Notes: generated by a model not told the origin, from the sequence alone. Positions 37,305-46,518 are shown, counted from the stretch's first letter. The stretch is DNA of 64,000 nucleotides from Lysinibacillus sp. PLM2 (GCA_023168345.1 AP025689.1:2416001-2480000); one strand, 5' to 3'. Numbers and translations: made by a program.

Positions 37305-37889
37305 TTAGACTTCTGGTGTTGTTGGTAATGTTGCTTTAGTAACTGTCTCAAAGAATGTATCAGCTGTTACAGTTACACCTGTATCACGAGTGTCAACAAC
37401 ATGTTTAATTTGACCATCCGTAAGCGGTATTGCTTCACCACTGAATGGATATGTTTTATAAGATGTTTCACCTTTTCGGCGAGTTTGGTTTGCTTCTTCA
37501 CCAGGTTTAAATTTCGCTTTGTATAACCAAACAAGCTTTGAACCACTTTCATATCCAATAGCCATAAATGGTGGTTTATCCGTATTGCTAACAATTAGAC
37601 CGCCATCGGATGAAATTGTATGCCCGAACCAATCAGCTTGTACTTCCGTTGGTAAATCGGCTGTTTCACCAGCAATTGTAATGGAATCTAATTGTGCTTC
37701 CTGGTCAACTACACGATCCCCTGCATCAAGTGATGCTTCACTAAAGTTTGGTGTTTGAGTTAAAGAGATTGGCATTGTTAACACTTTAACTGCATCGTAT
37801 GCTTCTGTAGTTTCATCTGTCATTAAAGCGTAATACAGTTTCTTTAAACTAATTTTTTGTGGTTTTTCATTCACAGTTGTTACTGGCAT
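37305..37889 (-). CDS. Major tail tube protein
   Basis: 194 residues resembling the phi13-type major tail proteins: SLKKLYYALMTDETTEAYDAVKVL at the N-terminus and YKAKFKPGEEANQTRRKGETSYKTYPFSGEAIP in the second half. Polymerises as hexameric rings around the tape measure. Confidence 0.9.
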   Translation of the reverse strand: MPVTTVNEKPQKISLKKLYYALMTDETTEAYDAVKVLTMPISLTQTPNFSEASLDAGDRVVDQEAQLDSITIAGETADLPTEVQADWFGHTISSDGGLIVSNTDKPPFMAIGYESGSKLVWLYKAKFKPGEEANQTRRKGETSYKTYPFSGEAIPLTDGQIKHVVDTRDTGVTVTADTFFETVTKATLPTTPEV

Positions 37890-37909
37890 TTATTTCACTC
37901 TCCTAATTT

Positions 37910-38254
37910 TTAATATTCATCAAAAAAGACGAATCGCAATACTTTGTTAAAGTGCGAATCGCCATCGTTATAAGGCATATCATGTTCAAATGTTCGTTCA
38001 TAGTCCGCTTCTTCCATAAGTTTTTTAACTTGTTCTACCAGACTATGATAGTTCGACTTTGACCATATATTAATTTGTATAAGTCGCTTTGTTTCAAGTT
38101 CTACATCTCCAGCTTCAAGGTCAGGATTTGCGATAATTTCAAGAAAAGTAATGTATTGTGAAGGAATTGTTATTCCATCCGGTAATTTTTGAAAAGAAAC
38201 CAATAAATTCAAAGGTGTGAGTGTATCTTCAACATGTTTGATTATATCAATCAT
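37910..38254 (-). CDS. Tail terminator/completion protein (DUF806-like position)
   Basis: 114 residues, MIDIIKHVEDTLTPLNLLVSFQKL, with YITFLEII and a beta-rich TKRLIQINIWSKSNYHSLVEQVKKL. Between HK97 gp10-like and the tail tube, the usual place of the tail terminator ring protein. Overlaps the preceding gene by 4 nt. Confidence 0.78.
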   Translation of the reverse strand: MIDIIKHVEDTLTPLNLLVSFQKLPDGITIPSQYITFLEIIANPDLEAGDVELETKRLIQINIWSKSNYHSLVEQVKKLMEEADYERTFEHDMPYNDGDSHFNKVLRFVFFDEY

Positions 38255-38658
38255 AGCCCCAACACCTTCTTTACTTCATCTTCCATCGTCTTCATTGCTT
38301 CTGCTTTTGACTTTTCGAATCCACGTGTAAAAAATGGGTTAGGTGCGATTGGACCCCAAGTTACTTTTTGACGTTTACCGTTTTTGAGTGCGTATTTACT
38401 ACCTGCAGAACGTCCACCTTCGAGTATATGTGCCTGATATGCTTTGCCACTGTGTACCTTGGCTTCTCCATCTTTCGCACGTTTGGTTTTAATCTCGTTT
38501 TCAAAAGACCATCCATTTGCAGTTACTTCTTCTTGTACCGCCTTCTTAACGATATTAGCCGCTTTGTTTACAGCTCTATTTTCGTCATCTTCTTCAATCG
38601 GAAGGTTGCCCAATCTTTGCAAAATCTCTTGGAGTCCATCGAATGCAACTTTCATCAC
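38251..38658 (-). CDS. HK97 gp10-like head-tail protein
   Basis: 135 residues with the HK97-gp10 pattern: helical N-terminus (GLQEILQRLGNLPIEEDDENRAVNKAANIVKKAVQEEV) and GKAYQAHILEGGRSAGSKYALKN, ending in a helical PFFTRGFEKSKAEAMKTMEDEV. Neck/tail completion. Confidence 0.88.
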   Translation of the reverse strand: MMKVAFDGLQEILQRLGNLPIEEDDENRAVNKAANIVKKAVQEEVTANGWSFENEIKTKRAKDGEAKVHSGKAYQAHILEGGRSAGSKYALKNGKRQKVTWGPIAPNPFFTRGFEKSKAEAMKTMEDEVKKVLGL

Positions 38659-38999
38659 AACACTTCCTTTACAATTAAAGTAATAGTTTCGTTTCTTTCG
38701 TTATCATTCATTGGTGGTGAAGCCATTTCGTGCATTTTACCTTTAATAGACACGAGCATTCCATCCACAATATCATCTCGATAACGAATCGTAACTACTT
38801 TCTTGTCTTGTAAATGAGTTGAATCTGAATTAAAAATGCGTGATCCATATTGCGTTTGGATTTTCCCCCATACCGTCACATATTCGGATGGTTCTGTGGA
38901 AGGCCAACCATCTACAATTTCTCCTGCAGGTTTATAGAAGGTAATACGATGTCTTAAATCACCACTATTAATTTTAGGTTTATACTTAAATGGTTGCAT
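38655..38999 (-). CDS. Head-tail adaptor (SPP1 gp16-like)
   Basis: 114 residues from ATG 38999, with DLRHRITFYKP near the N-terminus and YGSRIFNSDSTHLQDKKVVTIRYR, the phage head-tail joining pattern. Lies between connector and gp10-like genes. Confidence 0.87.
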   Translation of the reverse strand: MQPFKYKPKINSGDLRHRITFYKPAGEIVDGWPSTEPSEYVTVWGKIQTQYGSRIFNSDSTHLQDKKVVTIRYRDDIVDGMLVSIKGKMHEMASPPMNDNERNETITLIVKEVL

Positions 39000-39300
39000 C
39001 AGTATCACCATCCAACACAATTCCTTCAAGTGCCTTTTTAATACCTAAATGATTGATTTGACTTAAAAAGTTAGTATCAAAATACTCAAGTGCATCGTTG
39101 TAAACATAACGAGAGCGCTCAAAGACTAGTTCTTTAAACGCTACTTCATTATGAATATCGTAATTTCCACACTTTGCAATTAGATCTTCATGAGATGCAA
39201 AAAGAATGCGTCTTAGATTTTCGCTTTCCGCTTCATCTAAGTGCATTCTTTCAATAAACTCATTTAATATTGTGTCATTGATAACATCAGTGATGTTCAT
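38986..39300 (-). CDS. Head-tail connector (HK97 gp6-like)
   Basis: 104 all-helical residues (DVINDTILNEFIERMHLDEAE... LLFASHEDLIAKCGNYD), the gp6/YqbG-like connector pattern ring bound to the portal. Overlaps the following adaptor gene by 14 nt. Confidence 0.83.
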   Translation of the reverse strand: MNITDVINDTILNEFIERMHLDEAESENLRRILFASHEDLIAKCGNYDIHNEVAFKELVFERSRYVYNDALEYFDTNFLSQINHLGIKKALEGIVLDGDTDATI

Positions 39301-39311
39301 TTACATCACCT

Positions 39312-39671
39312 CTATTTCTCGGTTTTAGTAGTTTTGCCTTTAGCCACTTTTGCTTCTTCCTCGGCTTTCTGTTCAGCTTCTGCTTTAGCCTTAGCTTCTT
39401 CTTCCGCCTTCGCTTTAGCTTCCGCTTCTTCCTTTGCTTTTTGTTCAGCAAATTCCTTTTCTTCGGCTTCTTTAGCTTCACGTTCAGCTTTTTCTTCATC
39501 GATTTCTACTTTTTCGATAAATACACGTTTGTATTTTGGATGCACCGCTAATAATTCAGCAATACGTTCTTCAGTTGGTTGATAATTACCTTTTGGGTAT
39601 CCCTCTCCAACACGGTATAGAGTTTTGTTATCGTCTTTATCTTTAAATTCATTTACAACTTTATATGCCAT
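39312..39671 (-). CDS. Lys/Glu/Ala-rich protein after capsid gene
   Basis: 119 residues from ATG 39671 (AGGAGG 9 nt upstream). The N-terminal 55 residues look folded (AYKVVNEFKDKDDNKTLYRVGEGYPKG, RIAELLAVHPKYKRVFIE); then a long charged helix with repeated AKAKAEEE blocks and a basic end. Rho-like N-terminal proteins after capsid genes are common in Firmicute phages; function unknown. Confidence 0.8.
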   Translation of the reverse strand: MAYKVVNEFKDKDDNKTLYRVGEGYPKGNYQPTEERIAELLAVHPKYKRVFIEKVEIDEEKAEREAKEAEEKEFAEQKAKEEAEAKAKAEEEAKAKAEAEQKAEEEAKVAKGKTTKTEK

Positions 39672-39691
39672 GTTTTTCATCCTCCTATTAT

Positions 39692-40855
39692 TTAAACAGT
39701 TGGTGTTGTTTCAGTTGCCGCAATATCCAATGTATAAATTGCAGCAACTTTGTTATCGCGTGGTTTACCGAATGCAAATGTTTTAGCGATGTGTAAATTG
39801 CAATCTTCAAGCGCTAGTGTTTGGTCATATTCTTTAACCTCAACACCGCCACCACGGTATGCATCGTAACGATCTGTAACGAATGCGATAACTTCACCAG
39901 CAGTTGCAAATAATGATGTGATGATTCTGAAATCAAATGGTACGTTCGTAATATAAGCGCCTTGTGCATTACGAGTAGTAAACTTTTTACGTAATTTCCA
40001 TGAATCAGTTGGGTTGATAATTAACGCTACTTTACCGTCCACATTCAATGGTTTACCATCTTGTTTTACTGATAATAATTCACCGATTCCAGCAAATTCA
40101 TCAATGATTGTATTGTCATCCGCAAGTGTAAGTGTACCTGCCACCTCTTTTTTGGCATGACCATTTGTTGGGTCTACTGCTGCTTGTAAATCACGAACTA
40201 AACCAATTGGTTGGTGTTTAGTAGGTCCAGCACCATTAATAATTGCAGATTCTAATGCTACTGCATATGTTTCTGTAATTTGCGCTTGTACGTATGCTTT
40301 CACCCATGTTGGGCCGAATTTAGAAAGGTCTTTCGGTAGCACTACGAACGCTGTTAATTTAGATTGAGCGATATTTTCTTGTTTGAATGCTGCATCTAAT
40401 TGGCCTTTGATATCACCGAAGATTGGACCCCATACTGCCGCACCTTCATATTCAGATGTGATTGTAGTAAGTGTGATCGTACCTAAGTTTTGGAAGTTGA
40501 TAACAGATAACAATGGATGCTCTGTTTTTAAATCATCATAAATTTTTTCTGTGATTGTTTCAGGTAATATTAATTCGTCAGTAAAACCGTCAGATTGTAC
40601 GACAGCGTTGAAGAATTTGTGTTCTTCAGAAGTCATAACATCTACACCACGATTTGCTAAAACCACTTGATCCACTGTGTTAGCAGAAACTTGATTTGTA
40701 ATTTGAGTCGTCAATGAATTAACTAATGCATCTTGCATTTCTGTCCAAGCCTTTTCAACTTGTTCTGGTGTGGATTCTTCATTTTTTACAACTGCCGCAT
40801 AATTCAATTTTGCTTTTTCATAATCCTCTGTGTGATTGTTTAATTTAATAACCAT
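39692..40855 (-). CDS. Major capsid protein, HK97 fold
   Basis: 387 residues. Residues 1-95 are helical, coiled-coil-like (delta/scaffold domain removed by the protease), then HK97-fold blocks: DELILPETITEKIYDDLKTEHPLLSVINF, EYEGAAVWGPIFGDIKG, ALESAIINGAGPTKHQPIGL. Follows the ClpP-like maturation protease. Confidence 0.95.
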   Translation of the reverse strand: MVIKLNNHTEDYEKAKLNYAAVVKNEESTPEQVEKAWTEMQDALVNSLTTQITNQVSANTVDQVVLANRGVDVMTSEEHKFFNAVVQSDGFTDELILPETITEKIYDDLKTEHPLLSVINFQNLGTITLTTITSEYEGAAVWGPIFGDIKGQLDAAFKQENIAQSKLTAFVVLPKDLSKFGPTWVKAYVQAQITETYAVALESAIINGAGPTKHQPIGLVRDLQAAVDPTNGHAKKEVAGTLTLADDNTIIDEFAGIGELLSVKQDGKPLNVDGKVALIINPTDSWKLRKKFTTRNAQGAYITNVPFDFRIITSLFATAGEVIAFVTDRYDAYRGGGVEVKEYDQTLALEDCNLHIAKTFAFGKPRDNKVAAIYTLDIAATETTPTV

Positions 40856-40881
40856 TTATATGGCCTCCTTATTTTTAGGTA

Positions 40882-41616
40882 TTAAAAAATGAACCCTTTG
40901 CGTTTTGTTTTTTCTTCCACAGTTGATGAAGCGGAAGCAGAAACAGGAATAGGTTCATTCGATGGTTCGTTATTTTGTTGTTGAGGTTGCAACTTTGTTA
41001 ATACAATATCAGCGATCTGTTGAATCTGTTCATCACTGATAACGTTTTGAATATTTGATTTCGTAAATGCCACAATTTTATTATTGAATTCTTGTGCTTT
41101 GTCTTGGAAAATTTCAGACTCAACTTCTTCAATTTCAGCATCTACAATTTCATCTACTAAACCAAGTTCTTTCGCTTTTGTAGCTGAAAGGTATGTTTCT
41201 TCATCAAGCAATTTTTTAGCTTTTTCTGCATCAATACGATGTGTATATGAAGCTAATACAGATTCTCCAATACTATCTAAATCATCAGCTCTCTTGCGTA
41301 ACTGTTTTGCATTTCCAGCCACGATTGTCCATGCATTGTGAAGCATTAATTGTGTGTTCGAGTATGCTTTGATTACATCGGCACCCATACAAATTATCGA
41401 AGCTGCACTTGCTGCTATACCAGTAATGATAACAGTCACATTCCCTTTATGGCCCCGCAAAGTATTCATGATGTCAATACCCGCAAATACATCACCACCA
41501 TAGGAATTAATTTCTAATTCGATTTCCTCATCCTCTTTTACATTACGCATTTTGTAATTAAAATCCCAAATACTTGAGTTCCACGAAATAATGTCGCCTT
41601 TGATTTTATGTTTCAT
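40882..41616 (-). CDS. ClpP-like capsid maturation protease
   Basis: 244 residues. ClpP-class head protease with EINSYGGDVFAGIDI, the nucleophile serine in ITGIAASAASIICM and catalytic His in QLMLHNAW. A Gln/Pro/Ser-rich tail ends STVEEKTKRKGFIF, almost repeated at the end of the small terminase. Overlaps the portal stop by 4 nt and has a GTGGAGGGAGGTG ribosome-binding site. Confidence 0.93.
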   Translation of the reverse strand: MKHKIKGDIISWNSSIWDFNYKMRNVKEDEEIELEINSYGGDVFAGIDIMNTLRGHKGNVTVIITGIAASAASIICMGADVIKAYSNTQLMLHNAWTIVAGNAKQLRKRADDLDSIGESVLASYTHRIDAEKAKKLLDEETYLSATKAKELGLVDEIVDAEIEEVESEIFQDKAQEFNNKIVAFTKSNIQNVISDEQIQQIADIVLTKLQPQQQNNEPSNEPIPVSASASSTVEEKTKRKGFIF

Positions 41617-42746
41617 CTCTTCTCACCTCCCTCCACAGTTTGATAGTTTTTGGTGATAACATATTTATCTAGCTCTGGATCATCAACACGTTCATCACCG
41701 AATTTTTCACGCACTTCATTTCTGTTATAAGCACCCGAAGCAACCAATTTATCAACCGCCTCCGCATTTTCTGTAACTGATTTAACTTGAATACCAAATG
41801 CTTTAATGTGTTTTCCTTTTTTATAATCTTCTTTGCTAATTAATTTTGCGTTTAACTCATCACAAAATTTCTTAACAAGTGGATTGTTCGTAAACTTGAT
41901 ATAAGCCTTTAACGCTGTTTCGTATTCTGATAACGAGCCATTAATAATAGCAGGGGGAATACCCAATAATTCGGCTACATAATCAATAGCCTTATCAAGC
42001 ACCTTCATTATATCTTCTACAGAACGGCCACCATTGCCACCATTAACGATTTCCTCGTAATCAAAACCTTTTAATTTTGGCACGATTGCAAATGCATTTT
42101 TGCGGAATGCATTAAACATCCTTTCGATGAATCGTTGTAGCTTACCTAAATTCTCATCATCTAAACTTTGTGATGATTCCATACCAGCTACAGCACGAAT
42201 TTGATTAGCAAACATACTCGTTTCGACCATTCGACTAAACAGTTCTGTAAAGTCTTCAAACATACCGTCCATAAAACGAGATAACTTTGCATTGTTGTAT
42301 GTTAAATAAATAACTTCATCCATACTAAATGTTCTAGCAAATGTAAATTCCTTCACTGTCACATTTTTGAAAGTATCGGGGTATACCGCTCGTTCTTCAC
42401 GAGTAAAACTATCTGCAATCAATAAATCATTCGAATCGCTTAAAACGATTAAAACTTCACGATTATGGATCAGTTTATATGTGGCATCTTGCCAAAAATC
42501 AGATGCACTAGAATCGGTATTCGGTCTTACATTTAATAAATAGTCCCAATCATCACGCACACGTTTTTTATTATCCATGATTCTGAATTCCGTTTGTGCC
42601 ACAGAACGAGCAATGAAGTTAATGCAAATTTCTAGTGCCAGTTGTTTCAAATACGCTCGTTGTTCGACTTCATAACCAAATATTTCACCTTCAAACGATG
42701 ACGATAGGTCTTTATTGCGCTGAAAAATATCTCCTAACCAACTCAT
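41613..42746 (-). CDS. Portal protein, HK97 type
   Basis: 377 residues. Portal pattern: LALEICINFIARSVAQTEFRI, HNREVLIVLSD, AELLGIPPAIINGSLSEYETALKAYIKFTNNPLV. Forms the dodecameric DNA entry ring. Between large terminase and capsid protease, the standard order. Confidence 0.94.
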   Translation of the reverse strand: MSWLGDIFQRNKDLSSSFEGEIFGYEVEQRAYLKQLALEICINFIARSVAQTEFRIMDNKKRVRDDWDYLLNVRPNTDSSASDFWQDATYKLIHNREVLIVLSDSNDLLIADSFTREERAVYPDTFKNVTVKEFTFARTFSMDEVIYLTYNNAKLSRFMDGMFEDFTELFSRMVETSMFANQIRAVAGMESSQSLDDENLGKLQRFIERMFNAFRKNAFAIVPKLKGFDYEEIVNGGNGGRSVEDIMKVLDKAIDYVAELLGIPPAIINGSLSEYETALKAYIKFTNNPLVKKFCDELNAKLISKEDYKKGKHIKAFGIQVKSVTENAEAVDKLVASGAYNRNEVREKFGDERVDDPELDKYVITKNYQTVEGGEKR

Positions 42747-42766
42747 TTAAACACCCCCTCTCTAGG

Positions 42767-44482
42767 CTAAAAAATAAGCTTTTCTAGCGCATCTAAAGTT
42801 TCGCTAACATCTGTATCATCTAAATCTCTAGTAGCCCATACAGCGTACAGGAACATCATAAAACCATCCGTTTTACGTTTGACAGGTTCTTTCTTGCGAT
42901 AAAGTTTGTTGCCTTTACTATCGATTACAACCAATACGTTATTTGCGTACCACCGCATAATTGGATTGTCGCCCCAAATAATACGACGTTCATCAAAAGC
43001 TAATTCAATTTTAGGTGCTAGTAATGCACTTGCTGCATCTGGATTTCGTATCACTTCAACCTCGAACCCTTCCGCTTCAAAGAGTGGTCTTAATATTTCC
43101 ATACGGAAGTTATCCCCAACAATTTTCTTAATGTTCCAGCCTTCTGCTCGTCTATCGACAAACCATTTAACAACAATGTGTGGATCCATCGACTCTTTAT
43201 CCAGGACCTTTAATAACCCTTGTTCTTCCCACTCTCTAATAGGTGCAAATTTACGATGGTCTTTTTTGTTATTACCTTCTGCTTTCGGCTTGCTGTATGC
43301 ATAATGCTTATCTGCAAATGGTTTACAAACGTATGAGTAAGTTAACTCTTTAGGTGTAATAAAGGCTTCATTTTTAAGAAATGTTAATCCACATGCTACG
43401 AAGTCTCGAATTGAAGCGTAATCGACAGAACCAATACATTCTCGATTTTTCAATTGCTTCAAATCGTATTCTTGATTAGTCGCTACAATTTTCTCCCATG
43501 ATGCAACCGATTTTTCTAAGTCAACTTTTGGTAGATTCATACGTTTAGTTATTAAATTCTCATATCCCGATGAATCGTTTTCGAGTTTCTTATATTGCTT
43601 CAACACCTTCTTAAATAGTGTTTTTGCATAGCTACTTAATGGTGGATGAAACTGTGGATTTGCTTTTTGCCACATGTCTGGATTGTGCATTTCTTCTTCA
43701 TCATCAATGCAGCACATGAACGGAAATAATGAATCTTCTCTTACTGATACTTCACGTTTCAAAATTCGCATTGCACGTTCTTTTAAGCGATCAATAAATC
43801 CATCGCGAACAAAACCATCTGTTCCAATAAAAAATTCCCGACTGTCTCGCACCTTACCGAGACCACCCGAGAATACATCTACAACATCGTTATTTTCATA
43901 TTCGTGTACTTCGTCATAGATCACGCAACCATCACGCAAACCATCTTTCGTACTTGCATTTGATGTGTGAAATTGGAAGATAGCTTTTGTATCTACTGAT
44001 TCGATTACCGCTTTATGGTGTTTAAAATATGCTTTTAAGGCATCGTTGGTATCAATGGTATTATAGACTTCTGTAAATGACGTCTTTGCTTGCTTTTCAC
44101 TATTAGCCACGATTGATACATTATATAAATCGATTCCATGAAGCTCGCTAATAAAGTAATTTACAAGTGCAGAAACGAAACCATTTTTACCAGCACCACG
44201 GGCCATGTAAATGAAAAACTCATCGAACACTAAATCATCGGTATCTTTGTATCTTAAGAAAATAAAACAAGTGATAAACGTTTGGAAAGGTTCCAACTCG
44301 AAATACCACTTGTTAGTAAATTGTATAAATTGTTCGATGTGCTTACTATCGAAATAAATATCATCCATTGTTAAGATGTCTGCTTCAAGCCACTCTATTA
44401 GCAAGATGCGTTCTTTGTTTAATATGATTTCGCCATTTCGCCATTGACGAATATATTCATCTACGTAACTATAACTAATCAA
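42767..44482 (-). CDS. Terminase large subunit
   Basis: 571 residues. ATPase with Walker-A-like MARGAGKNGF, a DEVHEY Walker B, and a nuclease domain with acidic GSVDYASIRDF and later motifs (VVKWFVDRRAEGWNIKKIVGD). Terminase_1 family used by cos-type HK97-like phages. TTG start at 44482 overlapping the small subunit stop. Confidence 0.94.
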   Translation of the reverse strand: MISYSYVDEYIRQWRNGEIILNKERILLIEWLEADILTMDDIYFDSKHIEQFIQFTNKWYFELEPFQTFITCFIFLRYKDTDDLVFDEFFIYMARGAGKNGFVSALVNYFISELHGIDLYNVSIVANSEKQAKTSFTEVYNTIDTNDALKAYFKHHKAVIESVDTKAIFQFHTSNASTKDGLRDGCVIYDEVHEYENNDVVDVFSGGLGKVRDSREFFIGTDGFVRDGFIDRLKERAMRILKREVSVREDSLFPFMCCIDDEEEMHNPDMWQKANPQFHPPLSSYAKTLFKKVLKQYKKLENDSSGYENLITKRMNLPKVDLEKSVASWEKIVATNQEYDLKQLKNRECIGSVDYASIRDFVACGLTFLKNEAFITPKELTYSYVCKPFADKHYAYSKPKAEGNNKKDHRKFAPIREWEEQGLLKVLDKESMDPHIVVKWFVDRRAEGWNIKKIVGDNFRMEILRPLFEAEGFEVEVIRNPDAASALLAPKIELAFDERRIIWGDNPIMRWYANNVLVVIDSKGNKLYRKKEPVKRKTDGFMMFLYAVWATRDLDDTDVSETLDALEKLIF

Positions 44483-44811
44483 ATTAAACTACCACGCTTC
44501 GGTTTGTCCTCCACAGTTGATGAAGTAGGGGCAGGCGATGCTTTTAATTTGAATTTAATAGATTTTTCTAATGCAATCTTTTGAGCATTGATTTTCATTT
44601 TTTCATTCATACTTGGGTGACTCTTAATGAATTTTTGTGAGCCATTTTCGATAGTGATACTAACCCCATCACGATCAATCACTTCATCACATGCCGCGTC
44701 TAATTCATGCAATCGAATTAAATCATTTACTTTCTTCACTTCCAGTAAATCATCGGTATCAATACGGGCTAACAATTGTTTTCGTAATTCTTCAAAATTT
44801 ACTTTTTCCAT
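44479..44811 (-). CDS. Terminase small subunit, P27-family-like
   Basis: 110 residues, helical (KVNDLIRLHELDAACDEVIDRDGVSITIENG... SHPSMNEKMKINAQKIALEKSIKFKLK), the P27 small-terminase pattern. Its tail SSTVEDKPKRGSLI closely resembles the end of the capsid protease. Recognises the packaging site. Confidence 0.87.
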   Translation of the reverse strand: MEKVNFEELRKQLLARIDTDDLLEVKKVNDLIRLHELDAACDEVIDRDGVSITIENGSQKFIKSHPSMNEKMKINAQKIALEKSIKFKLKASPAPTSSTVEDKPKRGSLI

Positions 44812-44934
44812 CTAACCCCTCCCCCCTTTCACCCCTAATGTGAAGGATAATTTTTTAAATATTTTTAGAGAGTTGACTCCAGCAGCCGGTGTATAGAAAT
44901 TTAAAAAAACGCAAAAGTTTTAACCCGGGGGTAA
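44812..44934. other. Candidate cos region
   Basis: Non-coding gap between the HNH nuclease and small terminase with GC islands (CAGCAGCCGGTG near 44880 and ACCCGGGGGT near 44922, including CCCGGG) in AT-rich DNA. In HNH-terminase siphophages the cos site is usually here. Supported by position and composition only. Confidence 0.35.
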
Positions 44935-45270
44935 TTACCACTTTTCATCGTGTTCCCAACGGTTTACTTTGCGTTCAATATATCGATCATGTTCTTTGTT
45001 ATGGCAATCAACACAGATTGTCTCGAGATTATCTTCTTCTAATGCTAAGTCTGGATGAAACTCTAATTCTTTTTTATGGTGAACAACTAATTGGATTTTC
45101 TTTCGCTTTGCTGTTTCACTGTATTCATTCGTATCAATGAACACTTTGCCTTGTCGCTTACACTCCTGGCATTCGTTATTGTCACGCTGTTTGATTTGTT
45201 TGGATAACTTTCTCCATGCGTAGGAATCATAGAACTTTCGCTTTTGTTCTTCTGTTTTGTACTCTTGCAA
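44935..45270 (-). CDS. HNH homing-type endonuclease, packaging accessory
   Basis: 111 residues with zinc-binding ECQECKRQGK, the HNH core VVHHKKELEFHPDLALEEDNLETICVDCHNKEH. HNH proteins beside terminase nick at cos and are needed for packaging in HK97-type phages. TTG start at 45270. Confidence 0.93.
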   Translation of the reverse strand: MQEYKTEEQKRKFYDSYAWRKLSKQIKQRDNNECQECKRQGKVFIDTNEYSETAKRKKIQLVVHHKKELEFHPDLALEEDNLETICVDCHNKEHDRYIERKVNRWEHDEKW

Positions 45271-45272
45271 TG

Positions 45273-45434
45273 TTACTCACTACCCTCAAGTCTTGTTGGT
45301 AGATCATCATCAATGTCTAATACTCTTGTAATATCGCATGAACAAATAGATATGTTGTGTTTGTCGTAATTGTTAATGAATGTTCGAATCATTTCAATTT
45401 GTTCATTAGATAAATTTGTGCATTGTTTGTCCAT
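45273..45434 (-). CDS. Small hypothetical protein
   Basis: 53 residues, MDKQCTNLSNEQIEMIRTFI, then SICSCDITRVLDIDDDLPTRLEG. Its stop lies within 6 nt of the HNH start, with a weak GAGGG upstream of the ATG. Not recognised. Confidence 0.6.
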   Translation of the reverse strand: MDKQCTNLSNEQIEMIRTFINNYDKHNISICSCDITRVLDIDDDLPTRLEGSE

Positions 45435-45451
45435 CCTTCATCCCTCCACAA

Positions 45452-45652
45452 TCATTTAGATTTAATCTTCCCATTCACTCTTCTGTACGTCTGTCGATTA
45501 GTACCCATTAACTCTTTTAAATCACGTTCACTCAAACGTTCAGAATTGTGTTTATTTCGTGTCTTATCATCTGAATGAACTTTCCCCTTACCTTTGTCTG
45601 AATAGCCTAATTTTACCTTTGTATTGCTGTCTAAATGGTCATATATTTTCAC
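45452..45652 (-). CDS. Small basic hypothetical protein
   Basis: 66 residues from GTG 45652 (GAGAGG upstream), MKIYDHLDSNTKVKLG, then SERDLKELMGTNRQTYRRVNGKIK, which could form an HTH. First gene left of the separately terminated cassettes. Confidence 0.6.
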   Translation of the reverse strand: MKIYDHLDSNTKVKLGYSDKGKGKVHSDDKTRNKHNSERLSERDLKELMGTNRQTYRRVNGKIKSK

Positions 45653-45721
45653 ACCTCTCACCTTCCTTTTATGTTTTCAAATTGAACTACCAATAGATTG
45701 ATAGATTGATTTCAAAGCATA

Positions 45722-45748
45722 ATAAAAAGCCACACCCAAGTAGGTATG
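45722..45748 (-). terminator. Cassette terminator 1
   Basis: CACACC (45731-45736) with GGTATG (45743-45748), then GCTTTTTATT on the minus strand. Ends the 45771 gene. Confidence 0.75.
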
Positions 45749-45770
45749 ACTTGAAAAGTTATTAATTAAA

Positions 45771-46091
45771 TTAATACGATAAATGTACTGTGTTTCCGTT
45801 TGAAACTTCAATTACTAATTCGTAAGGATCCAATTCCATCTCGTTATATAAAACCGTAAATCTACCGAAAAGTCCTTTTTCTTTATAATTCGGAAAACCA
45901 TAATCTTCCCACAAAATATCGATATTACTATAATCTGAATCGTTATAATTCAAACTAATAATTATCCCGTATTCGCCTTGCACAATAATATTACCTTGAG
46001 AATCTTTAGCAACTATCGGTCGAACATATTGGACTTCATTTGGACCTGTAAGTTGTTTAAATCTTCTCAATGCATCATGACCATATAACAT
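45771..46091 (-). CDS. Cassette protein, unknown
   Basis: 106 residues, beta-rich (VQYVRPIVAKDSQGNIIVQGEYGIIISLN... FGRFTVLYNEMELDPYELVIEVSNG). Followed by its own terminator and preceded by the conserved leader shared with the next two genes. No family recognised; a moron-like cargo gene. Confidence 0.68.
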   Translation of the reverse strand: MLYGHDALRRFKQLTGPNEVQYVRPIVAKDSQGNIIVQGEYGIIISLNYNDSDYSNIDILWEDYGFPNYKEKGLFGRFTVLYNEMELDPYELVIEVSNGNTVHLSY

Positions 46092-46162
46092 GTTAATTGC
46101 CTCCTTTCCACACTAACAATACCGTAAAAAGGAAATGTCTGTCATTAGTATATTTTTGATAA

Positions 46163-46188
46163 TAAAAAGCCACATCGTAATTGATGTG
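46163..46188 (-). terminator. Cassette terminator 2
   Basis: CACATC (46171-46176) with GATGTG (46183-46188), then GCTTTTTATT on the minus strand. Ends the 46201 gene. Confidence 0.82.
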
Positions 46189-46200
46189 ACTTTGATGAAC

Positions 46201-46518
46201 TCATTTATTGTATTGAACATTAATGCCTCTTAGTTCGTTCATTTCTTTTATAAGTTCATTCAATTCTTTCTCAAGTTCAGAATAATCTTCGTTTTTTTGA
46301 ACCTTCTCGATGTACTTAGGATATTTCTCAGAATAAGTTTTTGATAGTTTATAAAATTCTTCAAGTTTATTCTGAGATTCTTCTGATATCTTAGATTCTT
46401 TTTTCTTTGACTTTGATGTATCAGTACTTTCATTTTGCTTTTTAATATCATTATAGTACTTATCTGCCATATATTTACTAGTACCACTTAAGTGTTGTGT
46501 TTGAGGATTCCAACTCAT
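46201..46518 (-). CDS. Cassette protein, unknown, coiled coil
   Basis: 105 residues from ATG 46518 (AGGGAGGTG 8 nt upstream), MSWNPQTQHLSGTSKYMADKY, then Ser/Lys-rich linker and helix (EELEKELNELIKEMNELRGI-like). Own terminator and shared leader. Confidence 0.68.
   Translation of the reverse strand: MSWNPQTQHLSGTSKYMADKYYNDIKKQNESTDTSKSKKKESKISEESQNKLEEFYKLSKTYSEKYPKYIEKVQKNEDYSELEKELNELIKEMNELRGINVQYNK

Noticed and set aside
39334-39582. Ala/Ser-rich plus-strand ORF opposite the Lys/Glu-rich gene
   Set aside because: It is the antisense of AKAKAEEE-type repeats; only the minus frame has a ribosome-binding site and fits the head operon.
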